Positions 38,241-49,160 are shown, counted from the first letter of the stretch. The stretch: 64,000 bases of DNA from Chaetorhynchus papuensis (GCA_013396525.1 VWYX01000252.1:714364-778363); one strand, 5' to 3'. Notes: a model not told the origin generated them from the sequence alone. Made by a program: numbers and translations.

Positions 38241-40521
38241 TTTTACAGTGGTATTATCCTAATTTAAGAGAATCTCTTTTTAATGATTTTTTTTTATTTT
38301 CATAGGACGGTTGTAGGAAATACCTGGCTGGACACAGTCTGAGCCTTTCTCCAGTGGGGGGGTTGCTTTAGTTTTGTTTTCTACTCTTGTTCTGCCTTTT
38401 TGACTTCAGTAACTGTCTACAGGAGGGTTGGCTGGACCTTAAACTGTATTTGCCCGTAAGGACCGGGGGCAGGAGGGAGAGCCGCCCAGCATGGTATGAG
38501 TTTGGCTCTGCGGGAGGACAATGTGTGACTCGGGCAGAAAGTTTGATTCTGCCTTGCCCACGCTGGCATCCTGCAAGGGTTTAAAAAGGAAAAGCAAGAC
38601 AGGATGAGACCTGACCCTCAATACCTCTTTGCTGGGAGGCCAGTCTGAGACATGCACAGTCTATCCCTCAAAGGCAGATGGGTTTTTCTGCATAGAAAGG
38701 AAAGCAGAAAGCACCCTTGCTTTTCTGAGCTTTCCTCTTGGTTAGGTTGCAGTTGTTTCGGGAGCCTCTCTTCCTGGAGCCGACATATCCGAGAGCTGCT
38801 CTGAACTGGCACCAGCAGTTGGCGGGGAAGGGACTGGGAGTGCCTGCTGACTCCCCAGGTCTCTCAGAGGGGCATCCCCAATCCACGCCTCTCTGGTCTT
38901 GAGACTTCTTCCTCTGCCCTGAGAAGGAAAAGCAGCGCTCGGAGGTTCGGAACCTGCCGATTTCCTTTTGTTATTGCACTGTGTGAGGATAATTTGTTGG
39001 TAACTGTTGAAAGCGAAGTCACATTGACGCTGCATTTGTTACTGAGATGATTTGATGCACTGACAGTTTGGGAACGCACATACCTTGGGGAGCCCAGAGA
39101 GTGCCCACCTGGGGGATCTTGGCCCCACAGTCCCGGGCACAGCTGCTCTTGGCCCTTTTCCTTCCATTTCTGATGCAGGGTGGGGGCATAGCCCTCGCCA
39201 TGGCAAAGCCCCTGAATTTATCCCAGAGCTCCGCTACGCCGCGCTTTCTCACCCTGCGCTGCTGCCGCCTCCCGATTTCCTGGCTGCGGGAGGAGGCTCC
39301 ACTGGGAAGCGCTGCCCAGAGCCACCCCCCATGGGAAGAAGTGGGAAGGAGGGTCGGGGGGAGCGCTGTGCCTCAGGAGTCCCCCAGGATCCAAGTGCCA
39401 GGCAACCTCCTCCCGCCGGGACCAGCCGAGCCGGCGGGCTGCCCGCTTTGCTGCTATTCCCGTTGCGGCTGCCTTGGCAGGAGCCGCTGTGGCCAGTGAA
39501 ACTGTCTGTACCCCCAGGGAGCTGTGCCCGCCATGGCCAGCCTCAGCCCGTGGGGCAAGTGGCAGCAGGGCTGGGGCAACCAGGGCAGCTGAGCCCGCCT
39601 GCCCTCAGTCTGGGCTGGCCAGGAGCACCCAGCTCCCCGTGTATGAATGTATATTTTATAAGGACTGACGCAGATCATGGTATCTGAAAATACTAAAAAA
39701 GGAACCTTAGGGCGTTTTTGGTTTTTTTTTGTACAAACCGACATTTTTTTTAAAGGAGAAGCGGGTCATTGCAAAGGGCTGGGTATCTTTTCTTTCTGGT
39801 TTTCTTTCATTTCAAAGCAATACCGGGTTCTTCAGCAGGACGGTCTGTGCAGAATCATGCCATTCACCCATACACTGGTCCACTCTCGACACCTGCAAAT
39901 TTTTTTATAACTATAAATACAATATATATAGGAACTAATATAGTAATGCACCGTGTAATGAAGCCTAGTTCAGTATCGGTTCATGGCTTTTAATTCTCTT
40001 AACACTATAGATAAGGATTGTGTTACAGTTGCTCACGGCTCCAGGAAAGCCTTGCTGCACGTTCCCCACCAGCAGCCAGGGCCAGGAGCTGGGAGTGGGT
40101 GGCTCGGCCTTTCCTGGCCCTTCTTGTTACAGTCAGTACTTGTACAACTTGGTTTCTTCTTTCCTTCCTCTCATTTTGGTTATGAATGTTGGGGTACCAC
40201 CTACATATAGGGAAAAATGTGCTCTGTGCTTTCCTGGTATCTTTTTAACAAGGTACAGTAGCTTCGTCTATCAGCCGAGAACTATACTTGTGGTGTTTCT
40301 TTTATTGAACTTACAGTCTCTTTAGTAACTACAGGTAGGTGAATAATTGTTTCAAAAAAAAAAAAAAAGAAAAAAAGGCAAAAAAAAAAAAGCTCTGCAA
40401 AGGCAAGGTTATGTTCTAGAAATACATTTCTTGACAACTTATCATGTATGACAAAACCTTTTTTTCTTGTGTTCTTCCAATCTTCTGGTTGTTTGGGTTT
40501 TTTGTTGTTTTGTTTGGTTTG

Positions 40522-40541
40522 TTTTTTTTTTAAAAAAAAAA
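40522..40541. repeat. T10A10 palindrome in the KMT2A 3' UTR
   Basis: Ten T are followed directly by ten A. In RNA this could fold back on itself. Other A-rich runs lie at about 40354-40392 and 40672-40706, so cDNA priming inside the UTR is a risk. Confidence 0.85.
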
Positions 40542-40651
40542 GAGGAAACGTGTCTAAAGTACATCAGTGTTACTCCCTGCCACAGGGAAGAAGGAAATAC
40601 TTTAATAGTTAAAAAAAAATGCTGAAAGCTCTGCAAAAGACTGAATGTAAA

Positions 40652-40657
40652 AATAAA
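40652..40657 (+). terminator. KMT2A: KMT2A proximal poly(A) signal
   Basis: An AATAAA hexamer followed by GTGTACATAGTTG and an A-rich stretch. It is a plausible cleavage signal near the end of the 3' UTR. Confidence 0.5.
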
Positions 40658-40767
40658 AAGTGTACATAGTTGTAAAAAAAAACAAAACAAAAAAAAAAAC
40701 AAAAAAAGGAGTTTTTAAACATGTTTATTTTCTATGCACTTTTTTTTATTTAAGTGATAGTTTAATT

Positions 40768-40773
40768 AATAAA
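40768..40773 (+). terminator. KMT2A: KMT2A distal poly(A) signal
   Basis: An AATAAA hexamer in TTAATTAATAAACATG, with a T-rich segment downstream. It is the last signal before the TTC36 promoter and probably the main end of KMT2A. Confidence 0.65.
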
Positions 40774-40795
40774 CATGTCAAGTTTATTGCTGCAG

Positions 40796-41106
40796 AGGGC
40801 TCTCTCCATTTCTTTTTGAGAACTGAAAAGCTGCTGCTGCTGCTTCTCCAGGACCCTCACAAGGCATGGGAGCCCCTGGCCAGCACCGAGAACTGCACAG
40901 GGTGTTCAGTGAGGAGCCCTCGGCTCGAGTGTGTGCGGGTCACCTTGGGCCGCTGTCGGGGGGCACTGGCCAGGCGGTGGGGCCTCACACCCAGGCTGTG
41001 ATAGGATGAGGCAGGGTGAGGTGGGGCCGGCAGTGTGAACATTAACCGGGCCGTGGCAGCCTGCTTGTGCCTGCAGCCCCCTCACAGGCCTGTGGCACAG
41101 GGCACC
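40796..41106 (+). promoter_or_regulatory. TTC36: KMT2A-TTC36 intergenic gap and TTC36 promoter/5' UTR
   Basis: Only about 310 bp separate the last KMT2A poly(A) signal from the TTC36 start codon. The gap must hold the TTC36 promoter and 5' UTR. I see no clear TATA box. It is moderately GC-rich with some CpG near 40920-41000. Confidence 0.6.
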
Positions 41107-41987
41107 ATGGCCACGGCCAACGACAGGGCTGTCCTGCAGACCATCTTTAACCCCAGCACCCCTTTTGGGGATATCCCAGGGTTGGATGAGGAGGAGGAGG
41201 ATGTCCAGGATGAAGGTCAGTGATGCTGCGCCAGGTTCTCGCTGGAATTGGCAGCAGGGTCCCCGTGGGGCAAGCAGGCAGGCAGGGACGGAGGCTCTGC
41301 AGGCTGGGAGCAGCGCCTGCTTGAGGCTGGACATCGGCACCCTGCCCTGTGTCTGTTCCCTTCCTGGACAGCGAGTGTAGGGTGGCAGTGGGACTGAGCC
41401 CCATTGGGTGTCCTGGTGCCACCACTTCCCAGTCAAGGTTTTCCCTTTTCACTGCAATAGTGGAAGCTTTTTCGTTGGAGCTGCTGGATCAAGTCCGGGA
41501 GCTGGAGCTGCAGGGGGTTTCTGCGGCTGAGTCGGGAGACATAAGCACGGCCCTGGAGCGGTTCAGTGAGGCCATTCGCCTGCTTCCTGAGCGGGCCTCG
41601 GCCTACAATAACCGGGCCCAAGCCCTACGCCTGCGCGGGGACGTGGCAGGTGAGCAGCGCAGGTGCGGGTGGTCCCCTGGTACCCCCAGCCCCCACCAAT
41701 GCTTCCCCTCGTTGCCAGGTGCCCTGCAGGACCTGGACACCGCCATACGCCTGAGCCGCGGCTGCGGACGGGCCGCCTGCCAGAGCTTCGTGCAGCGCGG
41801 CCTCATCCACCGACTGCAGGCAAGGGACGACGATGCCCGGCGGGACTTCGAGCGCGCAGCGCGCTTGGGCAGCACCTTCGCCCGACAGCAGCTCGTGCTT
41901 CTCAACCCCTACTCTGCGCTCTGCAACCAGATGCTCTGCGAGATGCTCGGTCGGCTGCGCAACCCCGATGGCACTGGAAGCGACTGA
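41107..41987 (+). CDS. TTC36: TTC36 (HBP21), TPR-repeat protein
   Basis: Small tetratricopeptide protein reported as an Hsp70-binding factor (HBP21) and enriched in liver and kidney. Exons are 41107-41215, 41461-41649 and 41719-41987, giving 567 nt or 188 residues plus the TGA stop; the human protein is 189. The N-terminus is MATANDRAVLQTIFNPSTPF, then an acidic stretch. TPR units follow: ELQGVSAAESGDISTALERF, LLPERASAYNNRAQALRLRG, then LQDLDTAIRLSRG and SFVQRGLIHRLQARDDDARR, ending in LVLLNPYSALCNQMLCEML. The start at 41107 is chosen for its strong Kozak context (CACCATGG) and its match to the family; an in-frame ATG at 41035 lies upstream in unrelated codons. Intron 2 is only 69 nt. Confidence 0.96.
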
Positions 41988-42184
41988 GATGGGCAGGACA
42001 TGGGCCAGGCAGCGAGTGGGCTGGGTAGAGCTGTGCTCCTGAGGTGGCCCAGGCAGACATGTCCTGGCCGCCAGAGAAGGTCCACCTCAGGTGTCAGAAC
42101 TCCTGTTCCTCCTTCTGGCTAACAACCAGGGACTGGAAAGTACCAAAGTACCTTGCTGTGTTTGTCTCGCTCTGCTCCACCCCC

Positions 42185-42190
42185 AATAAA
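42185..42190 (+). terminator. TTC36: TTC36 poly(A) signal
   Basis: AATAAA about 200 nt after the TTC36 stop, followed within 30 nt by a TCTGTT-type pyrimidine/GT stretch. It gives a short 3' UTR. Confidence 0.8.
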
Positions 42191-42329
42191 CCTCCCTCTG
42201 TTCCCAGCACCTGGGCTCTGCTTGTGGCATTGCAGGCATTGTGGTGTGATTCCCAAGCGTGCACACAGCCCCGGTGAGATGGGTGGCCTGGTGGGTGCAA
42301 GTCTGGGCCGCCTTCCTTGACGAGGGGAG

Positions 42330-42694
42330 ACTGGAGGCACGGGGATGCGCATACCCTGTCCCGGGTGGGCGGTCTCCGGCCGCTCTCGCAGGCGGCAGGA
42401 CTGACCCCGCGGCTGCGCGCAGCAATCCCGCTCGGGGAAGGCGGCGGCGGGGGCCCGGCGAGAGGGATGACTGCTCGCAGCTGGGCTGGGGCCCGCCCCT
42501 GCGCCGCATGCACTGCCCTGCGTGCCGGGGCCCAGGCGCAGAGCCGCACTGCAGACTGGGCTGGACACAGTAGCAGCAATGCTGCAGGTAAGGTGCAGCT
42601 GGGCCACATTCTCCGACCCTGCTGTGGTGCTGGAACACCGGGGCCCAGCGTGGTGGACGCCCCCATGTCCCTGCTCTAGCTGCCTCTCTCCTAG
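42330..42694 (+). promoter_or_regulatory. TMEM25: TMEM25 CpG-rich promoter and 5' UTR exon
   Basis: Bases 42330-42560 are CpG-rich and lie between the TTC36 end and TMEM25. A good donor, GCTGCAG|gtaagg, ends at 42587, and a pyrimidine-rich acceptor, ctctcctag, ends at 42694, just 22 nt before the TMEM25 start codon. This suggests an untranslated first exon ending at 42587 and a second exon from 42695. The transcription start is not determined. Confidence 0.6.
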
Positions 42695-42716
42695 CGCTGA
42701 GCACGGCTGATATGCC

Positions 42717-44416
42717 ATGGGGTGTCCCAGGGGCTGCCCGGGGGCTGCCCTTGCCCTCCTGCTGCTACTGCTGCTCAGCCGCCTGGTGCTCTGCTTGGCA
42801 GGTGAGGCTGTGGTAGGGTCCGGTGCATGACTCCGGGAGCAGGACCCCTGCCGCAGCACTGATGTGCCGCGGGCTCTCTGGCAGCATTGGGGGAACTGGA
42901 CACCACCACTGACAGGCAGCCGCGAGCACTGTGCACACTGCAGGACGGGGAGAGCCGTGTCTTCACCTGCTGGGTTCCCCGGCCAGTCCACGGTGCCACA
43001 CTGGCCTGGTACCTCAATGGTCAGAAACAAGAGGTCAACCTCTCGACTGCGGACACTGCCAGAATCCTCACCCTCACCGGCCAGCGCTCCGACCACCAGC
43101 TCAACTGTTCCCTGACCAACCTGACCTCCAGTGAGACCTACAACACCTCCATCCTCCTCAATGTACAGTGTAAGGTCTGCGGTGTCGGCCTGCTCCAGAC
43201 TGGGATGTGGGGAGGGCATGTGGGGCTCCCATCCAGCTCGGGCAGGACCGTAAGCCGTGTCCATCACAGCCATAGCAGGGCAGCATCTTGTCAGTCTTGT
43301 GCTAATAGGGTGGACAAGCACTCCTCGACCCTGGCGAGACAAATCCTGCTCCCAGCTGTGTTGCCCCCATCCCTCCTGTCCATCTCACTGCCTCTGTTTT
43401 TTACCCAGATAAGCTGGAGATCCTGCAGAAAGGTGCCCGCTACCAGGAGGTCGAGGGCGCTGGCCTTCTCCTGGTGCTCTTTGTGCTGGTGCAAGCCAAC
43501 CCACCCGCCAACATCACCTGGGTAGACCAGGATGGGCATGTGATGGCCAATGCCTCCAAGTTTCTCCTCCTGGGTGCCACAAGCTACCCAGGGCTGGGCA
43601 ACCACTCGCTTCACATCCATCTCAGCTGCACAGCTGGAAACCTCTCCGTCAGTGCAGCCAACAGTGTGGGCATCACCACCGCCTCCCTCCTGCCCACAGG
43701 TAGCTGCTGAGGGGTGGGCATGGTGCAATGGCCGCGTGGAAGGGTGCTGAGGGGACTGCGCTGCCCATGCAGGTCTGCTGGATGCCCGTGTGGAGCTGCC
43801 TGTCCTGGGTGTTGCTATTGGAGCAGCCCTGGCCCTAGCCGCCCTGCTCAGCCTGGGCTCCTGTGCTGCCTGCCTGGCATGCCGCTTGCCCAAGCTGGTG
43901 CGAGGTCCGGGGCAAGCAGGAGGGAACAGCCCAGCCAGCCAATGCTCCCACTGCAACAGCTCTGAGTCCCCGCAGCCCCAGGGCACACGTTTGCCCCGCC
44001 AGACCCAGTCCCTGCCGCCCAACTTGCACCTTGGTGACCTTGCGCAGGAAGATGGAGGTAAAACCCTGATGTGCCAGTGCAGCAAGACACATGGGGCCCC
44101 AGGTCCTGCCTGGGTGAGGGATAGATGTCCTGGCTCTCATCCCTTTCCTTTCCTGCAGCTTCCCCCAAGGATGCAGAAGCTGGTGCTAGGGGAGAAGAGA
44201 GTGCCCTGCTGGGTCTGGAAAACTCCCTGGTCCTCAGCAAGCTTGGTAAGGGGAGCAGGTGGGCCAGCAGCACCAAAAGATGTGTTGTGGGACATGAAGC
44301 TCCATGGCTGCCCCAACAGGCAGTGAATTCTTTGTCCTGCAGGTTTTATCCAGCTCCCAGTGTCCGGGCGCATCTACAAAGTGCCCAGCATGAGCAGTGA
44401 TGAGATCTGGCTGTGA
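42717..44416 (+). CDS. TMEM25: TMEM25, Ig-domain single-pass membrane protein
   Basis: Immunoglobulin-superfamily membrane protein; in mammals it is neuronal and has been linked to NMDA-receptor turnover. Coding exons are 42717-42801, 42885-43169, 43409-43699, 43773-44057, 44159-44245 and 44343-44416, totalling 1,107 nt or 368 residues (human 366). A signal peptide (MGCPRGCPGAALALLLLLLL) is followed by an Ig-like region with Cys and Trp landmarks (FTCWVP, LAWYLNG, LNCSL), a second region (ANPPANITWVDQDG), several N-glycosylation sequons, a transmembrane helix (VLGVAIGAALALAALLSLGS) and a cytoplasmic tail ending SSDEIWL as in mammals. An ATG at 42712 is in another frame, so 42717 is the start. 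The juxtamembrane tail is diverged. Confidence 0.96.
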
Positions 44417-44829
44417 GCTGCAGCGTGGTGCCTGTGAGCCAGGGCTGCCCTGCACCAGGTACATACCAGCCCCCAGAGCCGCACAGCCGAGGGTGCCAGG
44501 AAGGCCTTGATGGGAAGTGGGAGCTGACCAGCCGCAGCTCTGTGCTATGCTACGTGATGCAGAGCTTGGGAGCTGCACTGTCAGCCAAGGCATGGTTTTA
44601 TGTAGTCCACAAACTTTACCAATATTCTGTTATAATCGAAATGCATCAAAGCTGTTTATAGCCAGGCTCTAGCACTGCGATTCCTCCTGGGGTAAAGCCA
44701 AGCACCAGCTTTGCTTCAGCAGGTTTGTGACTCGCTTGCTGCATGATCCTCCCTGCCCCTGTCCCTGTTGCTGTGGCAGACGGGTGGGAGGTCAGCGGAG
44801 CAGGGGCTGGGGAGAGCTGTCCCAACAGC

Positions 44830-44835
44830 AATAAA
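44830..44835 (+). terminator. TMEM25: TMEM25 poly(A) signal
   Basis: AATAAA about 410 nt after the TMEM25 stop, followed by a TCTGTGTGGTG GT-rich element. It fits a standard 3' end. Confidence 0.8.
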
Positions 44836-45009
44836 CTAAATTCAAGCATCTGTGTGGTGCCGCACAGGTTATTTCTGCTTGGCAGGAGCTAAGGGACTGT
44901 TCTCAACAGGAAAGGGAGTTCAATAATAAGGAGCAGAGGAGATTGAAGATCTCCAGGTCAGAGCTTGCAACACCCTGAGCAGATCTGAGTGTTGTGTCTG
45001 AGTGTGGAA

Positions 45010-45015
45010 TTTATT
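45010..45015 (-). terminator. IFT46: IFT46 poly(A) signal
   Basis: TTTATT on the plus strand reads AATAAA on the minus strand, about 320 nt after the IFT46 stop. It is the first canonical hexamer beyond the stop; an ATTAAA at 45320-45325 is probably too close to be used. The TMEM25 signal on the other strand is about 175 bp away. Confidence 0.7.
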
Positions 45016-45333
45016 CCTGTTTGCTCCAGCCCTCGTAGCGTGTGCTCAAGGAGCCTCTGCTCTGCAGCACCTGTGGCACAGAGAGCCTGACACTGGGAAA
45101 GGCTGGTTTAATGCTGAACTCCTTGGGAACAAGTCAAAAATGGAGCCATTAGGCAGCTTCTGCAACAAATATGGTGAGTTGAGGCCTACTCCCTAATACA
45201 GAACAGCCCGGAAATGTCTCTAAGACCAGAGAGGCTTCTGATTTGCTGTGTGATGTCTCACAACCTGCTCTGGGTACACCTCAGTGTCCAGCGGCAGACG
45301 GTGATCCAGGAGATGAGGCTTTAATGTGAAGCA

Positions 45334-48300
45334 TCAATTAAAGCTCAGCACCTCTGCCTCCGCCGCTTGTGAGGGTGGGTTGGATGCTGGGCTCCTGCCC
45401 TTCTGCCCATCAGCCAGGGGCTTGAAGTGCTGCAGGGAAAAGAACATGCTCATGCAAAAATTTGAATCCCGTTGCTCAGAGCACACACGAGTCTAAACCC
45501 ACTGGCCACATTGGCTCTGCGTGAGCTGTGTGCTCAGCAGTCATCCCAAGGAAACGCATTCTGGCTTGTGTTGGCCTGTTGAACAACATGGCACCTCAGC
45601 CCGGAGCACGGCCTAGCTCCCTGCATCAGGCAGAGGCACCAGGGAGAGAAGCGGCTGAGAACACATTCCCTGGGGCCCACCAGCCCTTTGTACACACCCA
45701 GTGCACCGCAAAGCCAAACGTAAAGGGGGCGAGCTGGGTGAGCAGCACCTGGGTGGAGCTGCATACCTGCGAGTTCTTGAACTCCAAGAACAGGGAGAAG
45801 AGGACATGCAGAGGGTGGATCCGGCTCTTGTACACGGGGATGTCCAGAATGGCTGCGGGTGAGATCAGAAGTGCGTGAGGGCACCTGGTCTGCACTGCCC
45901 CACACAGAGCATTGTCAGGAAGGGCTGAGCTCCCCACTGCCCACCATCACGTGGGCCTCCACGCACCAAAGACCCCTGTCGTACAAGAGCCCACCTCCCA
46001 CTGAAGCAGCGGGGAATGATCCCGACTGCTCGGGGCTGAGCCTGCAGCTAAAGCTCTCGCTTTCAGTGAGAGTGCCAGGCCAGCATCACATTGTGACAGC
46101 AGCACAGCCTCCCCAGCTCACCACAGATCATGTCGATGTATTCAGCAAGGTCACAGCTCATCTCCGCGGTCGGAAGACCCACCTGAAACAGACGGGGTTG
46201 TCAGATCTGCTCCCAGACCGCAGGAGCTTGGGAGCATACAGAGACCACTGGGGCAGCAGCTGGGAATTCCCAGTGTTGGGCTGCTCCCCAACTTCTGGCA
46301 AGGGCAGAGTCGTGAGGAGGAACAAGCCCAAGAGCACTGGGCTGTGGGATGGAGCAGGCACTCAGCTTTCATGGCAGATGGTTTCTAAGACCATGTGCTG
46401 AGCTAACTACTGTTCACCCAGATACTGTACCTTTCCCAGGAGCTCCTCAAACTCTGGTGACCATTCCTGCATCAGGGTCTCGATGTCAGGCATTGGCCTG
46501 CCAGGGAAGAGAAGAACATCAACTTCAGGATCACACACAACCTTCCACTGCCAACATCAGGGCTCACCTGGAGTAATGGACTGTGGCAGGAGGTTTGCAG
46601 CGATGCAGTTCACTAATACTTTCAATCCAGCTCTCAATGGCTTTGGGGTTCTTTTCTGCATTCTCCAAACTCTTCACTTTTATCTGCTGCTAAGAACACA
46701 AATAAAAACCTGGAAGTGTTTCATGGTGTTTTGGGGCTTTTTGGGAAACCTGCATTCACTCCTGGTGAACCAGGCCTTCTCTCTTTTCCAGCTGCACTTT
46801 ACCAACGGATTTCTGCAGGCAAAATGCCGACTAAAACTGGGTATGAACAACCAAAAAGAAATAAAGCATCACCTGAAGTGAACAGACCCAGAGTTTGTAT
46901 CAAGACTTGAATGAAGCAAGGCTCAGATCCACTGCAGTTTAAAACTACAGATTAAAGCAAAAGGTCTGGTTTTGCTGCTTTTAAAGTTAAGTTCTCAGTT
47001 ATAAGAATAAAATGCCATGGTTTTTACTCCAGGAAGTGTGCAGCAAGTGCGACCTCCCTCTCCCTGACTCACTGTGATGTTGTGCTGCTTGGAGTTCTCC
47101 GTCAGCCAAAGGGAGAGCACAGTGGGATCCGACTGCTTGGTTGAGGGCTCATCCAGGACCAGCAGGCCAAGGTTGTCAGGCTTGCCATCAGGACGAGGAA
47201 CCTGCAGGAAAACAGAGCCCTGTTCTCTGTGGAGTCCAGGGCAGGTTTGTACAGAGCCTCCCTGTGGGCTCTCTCAGATGTGCATTCTGAGTATGGTGCT
47301 GCCTCAAAAGCACACGGTGTTGGAAAAGGAAAAAGGCAGCCTTTGCCCCACGTTACCCAAGTGCTGTTTGAGAGGTGACCAAGCCACCGGTGTAGTTTCC
47401 CAGGTGTCTGCCCATCATGTCTGACAGTGCAGGGACAGCCCAGGCCTCAGGCTGCATGGCTTGGCTGCCCATGTGCTCTCACCCTGCATTCCACTTCGGT
47501 TCATGGGGCAGGACAAAGAGAGGAACCTGAAGAAACCGTACCTTTAGGAATGCATCAATGTCTCCAACTGCAGGAATAAAGTCTGGAATAAAAGGCTGCA
47601 GCTTGTGCTCAATCTCTATTGTTTTGGGAGTGTACCTGGAAAAAAACACCACCACAGCATTGGTGACTAGGAACTGTGCTGCAATAATTGACACAAAGGA
47701 GAGCCAAGAGCAGGCTAAAGCCTTCCACTCACCTCTTGATGTATTCAAAGAGATCTTTGATTTCAGAAGACACTTGCAGGTAGTCAAAATCTGCTGGATT
47801 GAAGTCACTAGCAAAAGGAAGAGAGTAGTGGGGAAAGATTAACATGTGGCAAGTTCTGTACAACAGAAACCAGGCCCCAGTTAGGGCAGACAAGTGTGGG
47901 AAGCTGAACCACCAGGCAGCAAGTCCTCTCTGGAAAACACTTCTTGCACAAGGAAAGCGCTGTTGGGCCCCATTTTGCCTTGGACCTGCTGGCCAAGAAA
48001 AGCACCTGAGTGATGGACATCTGTGATCATTCAGTCCCACACAGGGCTGTCAAAAGGGGGCTAAGTGCTCTGCACAAAGGCAGCAACAGGATAGCAATTA
48101 GAGGGTCAGCAATAGCTTTGAAGCTGAAAACGACGGAAAAGAACAAGAATTATCAGGACCTGAGTGACATGTTCGAGATGGTCCTTCCCTTTGCTGGACC
48201 TCTCCTGCCAGCCCGGCCTGGCTGACACCTTGGGTCCTTCCAGCTGTGCCTCTCCTGGGCACAGCACACAAGCCCGGGATTGGTTCACCTCCTGGAGGAA

Positions 48301-49038
48301 CCGCCACCCTGGAGCATCGGGGACGAGGAGGCGGGACCTGCCTGTCCCGATGCCCACGACTCTGCTCAACCTCGTGGGATCAGGGGAAACCGGCAGAGCC
48401 GACAGGGCCCGAACGGCGCCCACCAACCTCAGCCCCTGCCCTTCTGGCCGGAAACACCGCTCACCCCTCCAACGCGGCCCCGTGCTCCTCCGAGTCCTCC
48501 TCCGAGTCGCTCTCCGAGGAATCTTCCTCCGAGTCATCGTCCTCGTCGTCATCCTCGCTGAGGGTGGCGGGGCCGGGGAGGCGTGCCGCTGCCTCCTCCT
48601 GGACGAGAGAACCGGGTCTCACGGGATATCACCAATCTCACCGGGCCGTCCCCCCGCCCGCTCCGCTCGTACCTTCCCTCCGCTGCCCCGCTCGCCGCTC
48701 CCGCGCTCGGCCGCTCCGACAGACACCCCGGGCCGACGGGAGTCCCGCAGGCGGCCCGTGCCCCCCGCCCGCGGCGAGCGGGCTCCGGGTTCGGCTTCAG
48801 GCAGCTCCAGGCTCTCGTCGTACGGCTGGTTCTCCACCGGGCGGGGCTGCGCCGAGAGACAAAGTCAGGGGTGGGGCAGCCCGGCGCCCACATCCACGGC
48901 CCGCCGTGTCGGGCCACGCTGAGTCCCGTGCCCTACCTCCGCCCGCGCCCCCATGTCCCGTCCTGTCCCGCCGGATCCCCCGGGCCCCACCTCCGCCCGC
49001 CTCGCGTCCCGCCGCGCCGCCGCCGCCGCCGTCGCCAT
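45334..49038 (-). CDS. IFT46: IFT46, intraflagellar transport complex B protein
   Basis: Core IFT-B subunit carrying cargo, including outer dynein arms, along cilia; it binds IFT52 and IFT88. Minus-strand exons in transcription order: 49038 to 48991 or 48937, 48846-48673, 48598-48465, 47807-47733, 47635-47542, 47201-47073, 46689-46568, 46497-46431, 46182-46122, 45852-45767 and 45429-45334. All phases agree, giving 361 or 379 residues by exon 1 donor. A Glu/Asp/Ser stretch (EDDDEDDDSEEDSSESDSEE) precedes the core: FDYLQVSSEIKDLFEYIKRY, LQPFIPDFIPAVGDIDAFLK, WIESISELHR, PMPDIETLMQEWSPEFEELL and the C-terminal LDIPVYKSRI. The N-terminus, with a VENQPYDESLEL segment, is longer than the 304-residue human form I know. 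Exon 3 is taken from 48598 because its acceptor is pyrimidine-rich and keeps frame. The last exon is variable (HFKPLADGQK to LSFN). Confidence 0.94.
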
Positions 49039-49152
49039 GGCGACCCCGCCCCGCCGCGCTCGGCTCGGCCGGCCAGAGCGGCCCTGCCGCGCCCGCCCCC
49101 TGGCGGCTGGGAGGTGCCACCGCCCCGCCCCTCCCCGCCCCTCCGTGACGGT

Positions 49153-49160
49153 ACTTCCGG
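49153..49160 (-). promoter_or_regulatory. ETS/GABP-type site in the shared promoter
   Basis: ACTTCCGG on the plus strand reads CCGGAAGT on the minus strand, the core ETS-family consensus common in housekeeping bidirectional promoters. A GTGACG half-CRE lies a few bases away. Confidence 0.6.

Larger units (their letters stand above)
36760..40795 (+). other. KMT2A: KMT2A 3' UTR
   Basis: About 4 kb follow the stop without convincing coding frames, a length close to the mammalian 3' UTR. Blocks at about 38166-38240, 38971-39063 and 39642-39680 resemble mammalian 3' UTR segments as I recall them. The end is A/T-run-rich. Poly(A) hexamers at 40652-40657 and 40768-40773 mark likely ends; the exact cleavage point is estimated. 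Confidence 0.8.

Noticed and set aside
42119..43342. Long minus-strand open frame (407 codons) over TMEM25
   Set aside because: It runs through TMEM25 introns and exons and shows no family resemblance. GC-rich DNA produces such frames by chance.
48465..48557. Acceptor ccctcag at 48558 for IFT46 exon 3
   Set aside because: It would join exon 2 out of frame and reach a stop at once. The gtccag acceptor giving 48598 has a better pyrimidine tract and keeps frame.
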